A DNA stretch of 6,045 bases. It comes from RUG11551 sp045546875 (GTDB taxonomy: Bacteria; Planctomycetota; Planctomycetia; Pirellulales; Thermoguttaceae). The DNA lies in assembly GCA_045546875.1 (NCBI GenBank), contig JAZQDP010000123.1, forward strand, positions 1 through 6,045, written 5' to 3'. Below the pieces are notes generated by a model, which worked only from the letters and a program-made list of their open reading frames with translations, was not told the origin of the DNA and did no database searches. Numbering within the stretch: the first letter of the stretch is position 1; each line of letters opens with the position of its first letter. A program made the position numbers and the translations under genes. Below, in pieces: positions 1 through 4,946 of this stretch.

Positions 1-507
1 CTTGACGAAGGCTTTCCCAATCTCCATTTTCAAATTCTCGACTTGCAAAACAACGCAGTTCTGTACGAGAAAAGAGCGCCGCATTATATAATGTTCATTA
101 CCTGGTCGCCGGATTCTGCAACGCTGGCGTTCACAGACGAACTGGGTGTAACCATTTTGAATTGCAAACCGATTCTTTTTTATTCCTCTTCCAGCTTTAT
201 TTTTGACGAGAACAAGGAAGAGAATATCGCCGACTTTAGTTATAAGAGAGAGATTTTCCCAATACCTAAAGAGTATGCCAAAAAATTTCCAGGCGAGCAT
301 GTCTATAGAACGCTCAACCGGTTTACGGATAATTGCGTTATCAATTTATACGATAACAAGAGCGGATATGTAGCCTATTATGCCCAAAACAGTCCCGTGG
401 CGCGACCAGGTTCTCGCGCTTTTGTACGCCCATGCTCAATTGAAGATATTAACGATAAAGATAACTTCTATGGCGAATTTGTATTATTAAAAGTTGGTAT
501 AAGATAA
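1..507 (+). CDS. C-terminal part of a WD40/beta-propeller-like protein, 5' end outside window
   Basis: The frame is open from base 1 to the TAA at 505-507 and gives 168 visible residues, so the true start lies to the left. A TTG at 43 could act as a start, but the in-frame residues before it fit the same repeat and I read it as internal. Residues about 9-50 resemble one propeller blade: a strand ending in ILDL, a loop with RAPHYI, then WSPDSATLAF and a strand GVTILN. This matches the usual D-L...WSPDG..LAF pattern of WD40 and TolB-type repeats. The rest, residues about 55-168, has aromatic and charged stretches but no motif I recognise. No signal peptide or membrane segment can be judged because the N-terminus is missing. 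G+C is about 40% in the lines I counted (61-120 and 181-360), below the roughly 52% of its neighbours, with more AGA, ATA and TTA codons. That could mean a recently acquired or fast-evolving gene. Function and partners are unknown. Confidence 0.6.
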   Translation, partial: LDEGFPNLHFQILDLQNNAVLYEKRAPHYIMFITWSPDSATLAFTDELGVTILNCKPILFYSSSSFIFDENKEENIADFSYKREIFPIPKEYAKKFPGEHVYRTLNRFTDNCVINLYDNKSGYVAYYAQNSPVARPGSRAFVRPCSIEDINDKDNFYGEFVLLKVGIR

Positions 508-548
508 GACGGACGACGCAGGGTTAAATTATGTGCAATCGATATTTC

Positions 549-646
549 TCCGGGGCTTACGCCCCCGGCTCGCCTAAGCGTAATTCCGTTCGCTCCGCTC
601 GCTGCATTACCGCCTTTCAATCCTCTTGCCTACTGCCTCTTGCCTT
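549..646. repeat. Composite intergenic repeat: G+C-rich hairpins plus heptamer repeats
   Basis: Three structures follow each other. The first is a hairpin with CCGGGG (550-555) pairing with CCCCGG (563-568) around a 7-base loop. The second is GCGTAAT (578-584), which pairs with 606-613 with one bulged base and encloses a C/G/T-rich loop with GTTCGCTCCGCTCGC. The third is three tandem heptamers of the form (T/C)TGCCT(A/C/T) at 626-632, 633-639 and 640-646. The block is sharply richer in G+C than the flanking DNA, and I see no plausible coding frame. From memory, similar elements recur between genes in some Planctomycetota, and heptamer repeats of this kind are known in cyanobacteria. Only one copy lies in this window, so its dispersed nature is inferred. 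Confidence 0.45.
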
Positions 647-684
647 ACTTCGGTTAATCTCAATTTACTTATTCTGAATTAAAC

Positions 685-707
685 TATTCAACCAGAATTG
701 TTGAATA
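685..707. promoter_or_regulatory. 8-bp inverted repeat upstream of rpiB promoter
   Basis: TATTCAAC (685-692) and GTTGAATA (700-707) are perfect inverted repeats with a 7-base spacer. The inner TTCAAC/GTTGAA half-sites recur in the dyad at 742-768, which overlaps the -35 box. The site has no following T-run and sits about 60 bp upstream of that box, so an operator is more plausible than a terminator. That reading is inference, and no regulator gene is visible in the window. Confidence 0.35.
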
Positions 708-741
708 ATCGCTGTTTAGTCAGATTTATATTTTCTTTTTC

Positions 742-782
742 TTTCAACCCCCCCTTCCCGGGTTGAAACAATTGTTTTTTTT
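742..782 (+). terminator. 9-bp hairpin followed by T8: possible terminator of the upstream gene or operator
   Basis: TTTCAACCC (742-750) pairs perfectly with GGGTTGAAA (760-768) around a 9-base C-rich loop, and eight T follow at 775-782. The stem and T-run are six bases apart (CAATTG), which is looser than a classical intrinsic terminator. The same bases supply the -35 box of the rpiB promoter and repeat the TTCAAC/GTTGAA half-sites of the dyad at 685-707. It could therefore be a terminator, a repressor site, or both. It is more than 230 bases downstream of the propeller gene stop. Confidence 0.4.
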
Positions 783-790
783 GATATAAT
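763..790 (+). promoter_or_regulatory. Sigma70-type extended -10 promoter for rpiB
   Basis: The -35 box is TTGAAA at 763-768 and the -10 box is a perfect TATAAT at 785-790, with a 16-bp spacer. TG at 782-783 gives the extended -10 form TG-N-TATAAT. Transcription would start near 797 and leave a leader of about 70 bases before the rpiB ATG at 866. It is the best promoter-like sequence in the window and faces the rpiB, UPF0210 and dus genes. Overlap of the -35 box with an inverted repeat suggests possible repression. Confidence 0.65.
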
Positions 791-808
791 CAGTAAATAA
801 ATATCCGT

Positions 809-827
809 TAGCGCTCAATTGGCGCTA
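809..827 (+). other. Small hairpin in the rpiB leader
   Basis: TAGCGC (809-814) and GCGCTA (822-827) form a perfect 6-bp stem with a 7-base loop. It lies just inside the predicted transcript, about 40 bases before the rpiB start. The leader is too short and simple for any riboswitch class I recognise. It may be an mRNA 5'-end stabiliser or have no role. Confidence 0.3.
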
Positions 828-865
828 CAACTCAAGTTACCCCCAAAAACATTCAGGTAAAAGTT

Positions 866-1324
866 ATGAAGGTATCCATTGGCAGCGATCATCGTGGAAT
901 TGAAACTCGGCATCAGGTTGCAAAAGTACTTGAGTCCTTAGGTCATACCGTTGACGATTGCGGAACCAACAGCAGTGGAAGCGTCGATTATCCGGACATT
1001 GCGGCAATCGTAGCGCGAAAAGTTAGTTCTGGCGACAGCGATCGAGGCATCCTGATTTGCGGCACCGGCATTGGCATGTCTTTGGCAGCCAATAAATTTC
1101 GAGGCGTTCGCGCCGCTGTTTGCCAAGATGAACTGTTTGCTGAAATCAGCCGGCGGCATAACGACTTAAATATCCTGTGCCTGTCAGGCGACACCATTAG
1201 TCAAAGCGCTTTGCCTCGCATTATTGACACCTGGATGAAAACGCCATTCGACGGCGGACGGCACCAAATCCGAATTAACAAAATATTCGCTTTGGAAGAT
1301 GCGAATTTTAAGCCAAAAGAGTAG
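866..1324 (+). CDS. rpiB: Ribose-5-phosphate isomerase B (RpiB/LacA/LacB family)
   Basis: This cytosolic enzyme interconverts ribose 5-phosphate and ribulose 5-phosphate in the non-oxidative pentose phosphate pathway. The 152-residue length is normal for the family. Family landmarks are all present in order. GSDHRG lies near the N-terminus (Asp8, His9). DYPD is at 41-44. The catalytic loop ICGTGIGMS (64-72) carries the base Cys65 and Thr67. RRHND is at 96-100, with His98 in the ring-opening position. A C-terminal GGRHQIRINKI (130-140) supplies the phosphate-binding arginines. The start ATG has CAGG at 854-857 eight bases upstream, and the protein begins at the canonical first strand (MKVSIGSDH). 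It is the first gene behind the strong promoter at 763-790. Some family members act on allose or galactose 6-phosphate. The cysteine and histidine pattern fits RpiB best, but substrate range cannot be settled from sequence alone. Confidence 0.95.
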   Translation: MKVSIGSDHRGIETRHQVAKVLESLGHTVDDCGTNSSGSVDYPDIAAIVARKVSSGDSDRGILICGTGIGMSLAANKFRGVRAAVCQDELFAEISRRHNDLNILCLSGDTISQSALPRIIDTWMKTPFDGGRHQIRINKIFALEDANFKPKE

Positions 1325-1360
1325 CGGTATAAACGTGTATAGCGTTCTCTTGGTCTGTAT

Positions 1361-1382
1361 AAATTAACCTTAAAATTAACCT
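1361..1382 (+). repeat. Tandem direct repeat AAATTAACCT just before the UPF0210 gene
   Basis: The ten-base unit AAATTAACCT occurs at 1361-1370 and again at 1373-1382, a 12-bp period, in the 77-bp gap between rpiB and the next gene. The second copy ends at the start of the AAAGGG ribosome binding site. It may be a protein site or chance in A+T-rich DNA. Only two copies are seen. Confidence 0.4.
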
Positions 1383-1401
1383 AAAGGGAAAATATTTCGA
1401 T

Positions 1402-2775
1402 ATGCTTAGAACTGATGAAATTCTGTCCACGATAGAAATGCTTCATGCCGAACATTTAGATGTTCGCGCGGTAACCCTGGCTTTGAACATAAACGATTGC
1501 GCGGCAACCAACCTCGATCTCGTTTGTGATAAGCTCTGCAACAAAATCGGAAAATATGCCGGTCGTCTTGTCGAAACGTGCGATCGAATCGGCGCGAAAT
1601 ACGGTATTCCGGTTATCAATAAGCGCGTTGCGCTGTCGGCGGTTTCTCAGATTCTTGCCGGACACGGTCGTTCAGCCGGTTTGCAGATAGCGAAAGCGTT
1701 GGATACAGCCGCTCAAGACTGCGGCATCGATTTCGTTGGCGGGTATTCAGCGTACGTTCAAAAGGGAATTACCGTTTCCGACCAGATAATTATCGATACG
1801 CTTCCAGAGGTTCTTTCCGAAACGAAGCAGGTTTGCGCGTCGGTAAACGTAGCGTCTCGCAAAGCCGGCATTAATATGAACGCTGTCAAGCAGATGGGAA
1901 CGGTCGTCAAAAAGATAGCCGACGCGACGGCAAGCTCTCGCGGGTTTGGCGCGGCGAAGTTGGTGATTTTCTCAAACGTTCCAGAAGACTCTCCGTTTAT
2001 GGCTGGCGCGGTAGCGGGTAACGGAGAAGGCGAGGCGGCAATTAACATCGGCGTTTCCGGTCCTGGCGTGGTTTCGTCTGCGTTAAAACGACGACTGGAA
2101 CTGGAACCGAACGCAACGCTCAACGAACTGGCGGAAGAAATTAAAATCACGAGTTTTCGCGTTACTCGCTGCGGTGAACTGATTGGACGCGAAGTCGCGA
2201 AAGAACTCGGTATTGAGTTCGGCATCGTTGACCTTTCTCTCGCTCCAACCCCGATGATCGGCGACAGTATCGGCGAAATTCTCAAAGCGCTGGGAATTGA
2301 ACGCATTGGCGCTCCCGGCTCGACGGCGGCGATTGCCATGCTTAACGACGCGGTGAAAAAAGGCGGACTGTTTGCCTCCAGTTCTGTCGGCGGTTTGTCC
2401 GGCGCGTTTATCCCGGTAAGCGAAGACTCCACTCTGGCAGACGCGGTTGGAAAAGGTCATTTGGTATTGGAAAAGCTCGAAGCCATGACAGCGGTTTGTT
2501 CCGTTGGTTTGGATATGGTTCTTATCCCCGGCGATACCGCTCCAGAAACCATTTCTGCCATCATTGCGGACGAAATGGCGATTGGCGTTATTAACAATAA
2601 AACGACTGCCGCGCGGCTCATTCCCGTTCCCGGCGCCGTTGCGGGAGACGTCATTGATTTTGGCGGGCTGTTCGGCAGCGCTCCGGTTTTAGACGTTCGC
2701 AACAACGAAGGGTCAAACGCCTTTATTAACCATGCCGGTCGAATCCCCGCTCCGCTGCAATCGTTAGGAAATTAA
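1402..2775 (+). CDS. PFL-family protein UPF0210 (DUF711), function unknown
   Basis: The 457 residues match the usual length of this conserved cytosolic family (about 450), whose fold resembles pyruvate formate-lyase but whose reaction is not established. Recognisable family segments in order are LDVRAVTLALNI (19-30), GIPVINKRVALS (68-79), DFVGGYSAYVQKG (110-122), CASVNVASRKAGINM (145-159), NVPEDSPFMAGA (192-203), INIGVSGPGVV (215-225), FGIVDLSLAPTPMIGDS (273-289), GGLSGAFIPVSED (330-342), VCSVGLDMVLIPGDT (365-379) and the closing FGGLFGSAP...GRIPAPLQSLGN. No glycyl-radical RVxGY motif is visible, so it is not a classical formate-lyase. The start has AAAGGG at 1383-1388, thirteen bases upstream, slightly long, but the N-terminus aligns with the family. 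As I recall, homologues often sit beside a small ACT-domain protein (UPF0237), and none is present here. It lies 77 bp after rpiB and 55 bp before dus in the same direction, so co-transcription is plausible. Confidence 0.93.
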   Translation: MLRTDEILSTIEMLHAEHLDVRAVTLALNINDCAATNLDLVCDKLCNKIGKYAGRLVETCDRIGAKYGIPVINKRVALSAVSQILAGHGRSAGLQIAKALDTAAQDCGIDFVGGYSAYVQKGITVSDQIIIDTLPEVLSETKQVCASVNVASRKAGINMNAVKQMGTVVKKIADATASSRGFGAAKLVIFSNVPEDSPFMAGAVAGNGEGEAAINIGVSGPGVVSSALKRRLELEPNATLNELAEEIKITSFRVTRCGELIGREVAKELGIEFGIVDLSLAPTPMIGDSIGEILKALGIERIGAPGSTAAIAMLNDAVKKGGLFASSSVGGLSGAFIPVSEDSTLADAVGKGHLVLEKLEAMTAVCSVGLDMVLIPGDTAPETISAIIADEMAIGVINNKTTAARLIPVPGAVAGDVIDFGGLFGSAPVLDVRNNEGSNAFINHAGRIPAPLQSLGN

Positions 2776-2785
2776 AATTTGGCGC

Positions 2786-2804
2786 GTCTGTGCGCGTCAC
2801 AGAC
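2786..2804 (+). other. Hairpin in the UPF0210-dus gap
   Basis: GTCTGTG (2786-2792) and CACAGAC (2798-2804) form a perfect 7-bp stem with a 5-base CGCGT loop. No T-run follows, so it is not a convincing intrinsic terminator. It sits 26 bases before the dus ATG, which has no clear Shine-Dalgarno sequence, and could influence dus expression or mRNA processing. Its role is unproven. Confidence 0.35.
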
Positions 2805-2830
2805 CTCTGTCCATTCCCGACTGCCTCAAT

Positions 2831-3949
2831 ATGGCGTTATCAGAACCGCGCCCCCTGTCGCTTATTCCCGGATTGAAGCCGCTGTCAATCGGAAACGTCT
2901 ATATTGGATTTCCGGCAATTCAGGCGCCGCTAAGCGGGTACAGCGACAGACCGCAGCGGCACGTTACGCAAAATCTGTATCAGTCGGTAGGTTCTTTTCC
3001 GGAATACGAGTCCCTTCCTGCGGAATGGAGAACTTCAATTCTTGGCGCAGCGGCAACCGTTGCTGAGGTAATGCTTGACCAGTTTGTTTTGTCTGTTAAA
3101 AAGAGCGTTAAGGTCAATCAGCGCATGGGGCTGGAATCGTCTGACCATCCCTGCGGCGCTCAGATCATGGGGGCGTTCCCGGAAGATTTTCCTCCTGCCG
3201 CTTTAAGACTGGTAAAAAGCGGGTTTGACTGGATTGACTTGAATTTTGCCTGTCCGGTAAAAAAAGTTTTGGGTCGAAAGCGCGGCGGGTATCTGCTTTC
3301 TGAACCCGAGACTGCGTTGGAAATGATAACGCGCACTCGAGACGCGTTGCCGGACAACGTCCCGCTGACAATTAAACTCCGAAAAGGGTACGACGATACG
3401 CCGGAAAGCGAAGACAATTTCTACCGTCTTCTTGAAGGCGCAATTGCAATTGGCGTTGACGCGGTTGCTGTTCACGGTCGAACGGTGTTGCAGCGTTATA
3501 CCGGCGTTGCCGACTGGTCGTTTCTCAAACGCGTTAAATCGGAATTCCCCAATCTTGTCCTGTTGGGTTGTGGAGATCTGTTTTCGGCTCAAACGTGCAT
3601 TGACCGGATTCTCAGTTCCGGCGTTGACGGCGTGTGCATTGCTCGCGGAGCGATTGGCAACCCCTGGATTTTCCCGGCGTTTAACGCCTTGGCGATGGGA
3701 TTTCCCCCGTTGCAAGAGCCGTCTCTAAAAGAACAGGGCGTATTTCTGGCAGAGCATTTTAACAGATGTGTCGATTTGTACGGCGAAAAAAGAACCTGTT
3801 CGATTATCCGAAAGTTTGGAATTAAGCACGCCTTGACGCACCCGAAAAAAGAAGAACTGGTTGTACGGTTTGCCACTGTCAAATCCCGAGCGAATTGGTT
3901 CGCGATTCTTAACGAGTTTTATGACGGCGAATATCCCGTTAACGCGTAA
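2831..3949 (+). CDS. tRNA-dihydrouridine synthase, DusB-like, long variant
   Basis: This FMN-dependent enzyme reduces specific uridines in tRNA to dihydrouridine using NADPH. The 372-residue protein shows the Dus TIM-barrel landmarks: APLSGYSDRP (32-41, FMN phosphate side), DLNFACPVKK (136-145) with catalytic Cys141, IKLRKG (181-186) with Lys182, VHGRT (214-218) followed by Q..Y.G.ADW (221-229), GCGDLF (246-251) and IARGAIGNPWIF (270-281). A helical C-terminal tRNA-binding domain follows to about 365. Two things differ from E. coli DusB as I remember it. About 20 extra residues lie between the APLSGYSD motif and the following VAEVM. The usual N-x-GCP and GNGDI motifs read NFACP and GCGDL. The catalytic residues are intact, so the enzyme is probably active. 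The ATG is the first usable start after an in-frame TAG at 2765, but no ribosome binding site is apparent. Which tRNA position it modifies cannot be told from sequence alone. Confidence 0.88.
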   Translation: MALSEPRPLSLIPGLKPLSIGNVYIGFPAIQAPLSGYSDRPQRHVTQNLYQSVGSFPEYESLPAEWRTSILGAAATVAEVMLDQFVLSVKKSVKVNQRMGLESSDHPCGAQIMGAFPEDFPPAALRLVKSGFDWIDLNFACPVKKVLGRKRGGYLLSEPETALEMITRTRDALPDNVPLTIKLRKGYDDTPESEDNFYRLLEGAIAIGVDAVAVHGRTVLQRYTGVADWSFLKRVKSEFPNLVLLGCGDLFSAQTCIDRILSSGVDGVCIARGAIGNPWIFPAFNALAMGFPPLQEPSLKEQGVFLAEHFNRCVDLYGEKRTCSIIRKFGIKHALTHPKKEELVVRFATVKSRANWFAILNEFYDGEYPVNA

Positions 3950-3976
3950 TCGAGTTTTGCGTCAATTACGCGTTTT
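3941..3976 (+). terminator. 10-bp inverted repeat at the dus/rnfB convergent junction, probable terminator
   Basis: AACGCGTAAT (3941-3950) and ATTACGCGTT (3965-3974) are perfect inverted repeats with a 14-base loop. The left arm contains the dus stop codon TAA (3947-3949). The right arm runs into TTTT (3973-3976), a short U-tract for rightward transcripts. There is no T-run after the stem on the opposite strand, so it would stop rnf transcripts poorly unless structure alone is enough. It is the only hairpin in the 44-bp gap between the two stop codons, which makes a shared terminator likely. Confidence 0.5.
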
Positions 3977-3993
3977 GAGTTACACATTCTGAA

Positions 3994-4878
3994 TTAGCCG
4001 CGCCATTCGGTTTTGTCAACGTCCGACTTGAACGTGTCGGTAATGACTTCGATTTTGTCGTCTGCGCCTTCGGGACCAACGAATTTCATAATCTTGGACG
4101 GGCATTTGTTTGCCGCTTCCATCATGGCGTCTAAATGGTAAGAGTTGTAATTGATAACCGGCAACCCGTTGTCGAACTGGAAATCTTCGGCGTCGCGTCG
4201 AACGCAGCCGGAACAGCCGATGCACCCGGTTTTGCAAACCGCTTTGACTTCCGGACCGATGTCGTGGTTTGAACACGCAATAACCAGCATTTTTCCATTT
4301 TTAAATGGAACCATCGTGATAATATGACGCGGACAAGCGGCTTCGCAAGCGCGGCAGCCGCGGCATTTGTCGTAGTCTATGTGCGACATCCCGTTGACAA
4401 TCGTAATCGCTCCGTACTTGCAGGCGCGCATGCAGTCTCCAAAACCAAGGCAGCCGTAGGAACAGCCCTGAACGCCGGAAACGAGGTTGGCGGCGGCGCA
4501 CGTCTTTTCTCCAACGTAGTTTTGAATCTGAAGTTTTGTGTCGCAGTCTCCAGAACAATGTACAACGGCTCGTTGAGGAACGACGTCTCCGGCTTCAACG
4601 CCCATAATTTCCGCGATTTTTGCAACTTGAGCGGCTCCGCATTGAGTGCATTGCGTTGCTGAACCGTTCCCTTGAGCAAGATTTTTTGCCAGGTCGGCAC
4701 AGCCGGCGAAACCGCACGCGCCGCAGTTCGCGCCCGGAAGAATCGAGAGAATTTTTTCCTCTTTCGGGTCAACTTCCACCGCAAAGGCGACGTTTGCCCA
4801 ACCTAAAATCCAGCTCAAAACGATTGCCAGCGCTAACAGAACGATGACGGAAATGATAATTACGTATACGGTAGTCAT
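3994..4878 (-). CDS. rnfB: Rnf complex subunit B, membrane-anchored multi-cluster ferredoxin
   Basis: RnfB takes electrons from reduced ferredoxin and feeds them into the membrane Rnf complex, which reduces NAD+ while moving Na+ or H+. The 294 residues begin with one membrane anchor (about 4-26). Next comes the RnfB-specific cluster domain GANCGACGFAGC with Cys52, 55, 60 and 77 (C-x2-C-x4-C-x16-C). A Cys-rich linker follows (108, 112, 127). Three further cysteine groups are visible: 139/143/149/153, the ferredoxin-type 172/175/178/182 (C-x2-C-x2-C-x3-CP), and 215/219/222/225 with a distant CP at 259. This exceeds the roughly 190-residue E. coli RsxB and matches the long form seen in anaerobes such as clostridia and Bacteroidetes. 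CAGG lies eight bases before the ATG. It is the last gene of the E-A-B series, 68 bp after rnfA, and ends convergent with dus. A weak promoter-like pair lies in that gap. Confidence 0.95.
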   Translation of the reverse strand: MTTVYVIIISVIVLLALAIVLSWILGWANVAFAVEVDPKEEKILSILPGANCGACGFAGCADLAKNLAQGNGSATQCTQCGAAQVAKIAEIMGVEAGDVVPQRAVVHCSGDCDTKLQIQNYVGEKTCAAANLVSGVQGCSYGCLGFGDCMRACKYGAITIVNGMSHIDYDKCRGCRACEAACPRHIITMVPFKNGKMLVIACSNHDIGPEVKAVCKTGCIGCSGCVRRDAEDFQFDNGLPVINYNSYHLDAMMEAANKCPSKIMKFVGPEGADDKIEVITDTFKSDVDKTEWRG

Positions 4879-4892
4879 TTGAAAAACCTGAT

Positions 4893-4922
4893 AGTATAAA
4901 TTATGATTGAATGCCTTTTCAA
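4893..4922 (-). promoter_or_regulatory. Possible internal promoter ahead of rnfB
   Basis: On the minus strand TTGAAA (4917-4922) and TATACT (4893-4898) are separated by 18 bp, with the -10-like box 14 bases before the rnfB start codon. The start point would then be almost at the ribosome binding site, leaving a very short leader. The surrounding gap is A+T-rich, so such matches arise easily. The tentative reading is a secondary promoter that raises rnfB relative to upstream subunits. Confidence 0.2.
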
Positions 4923-4946
4923 GGAGTCAATTTATTATTCTAACGA

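Larger units (their letters stand above)
508..865. other. 358-bp intergenic region between the propeller gene and rpiB
   Basis: No credible gene is visible on either strand. The left third holds the composite G+C-rich repeat (549-646). The middle is A+T-rich with an 8-bp dyad at 685-707. A pyrimidine-rich tract (731-759) includes a run of seven C. A second dyad lies at 742-768. The right part carries an extended -10 promoter (763-790), a small leader hairpin (809-827) and the rpiB ribosome binding site. No clear terminator for the upstream gene immediately follows its stop. The only T-run next to a stem is the one after the dyad at 742-768. Confidence 0.7.

Noticed and set aside
671..681. ATTCTGAATTA, repeated at 3986-3996
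   Set aside because: It is an eleven-base A+T-rich match in two unrelated contexts, the second including the rnfB stop codon. No further similarity extends around either copy.
748..754. Run of seven C upstream of the rpiB -35 box as a phase-variation tract
   Set aside because: It lies in the loop of the dyad, upstream of the -35 box and not in the promoter spacer or a coding start, so length changes would not obviously switch expression.
1335..1363. Promoter for the UPF0210 gene with TATAAA at 1358-1363
   Set aside because: The -10-like box has no acceptable -35 partner at 16-18 bp and lies in A+T-rich DNA. Read-through from rpiB is a simpler explanation.
1758..2432. Long open frame (224 codons) on the minus strand inside the UPF0210 gene
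   Set aside because: It lies wholly antisense to a gene with family motifs along its full length, and its translation is a Ser/Ala/Pro-rich composition typical of a shadow frame.
3203..3715. 170-codon minus-strand frame inside dus
   Set aside because: It is antisense to conserved Dus motifs, has low-complexity Arg/Asn-rich content, and shows no domain.
3952..3979. Mirror repeat GAGTTTTGCG / GCGTTTTGAG at the dus-rnfB junction
   Set aside because: It is a reversed, not complementary, repeat of ten bases that falls inside the inverted-repeat region. It is neither a pure purine nor pure pyrimidine tract, so triplex formation is unlikely and chance is the simplest reading.
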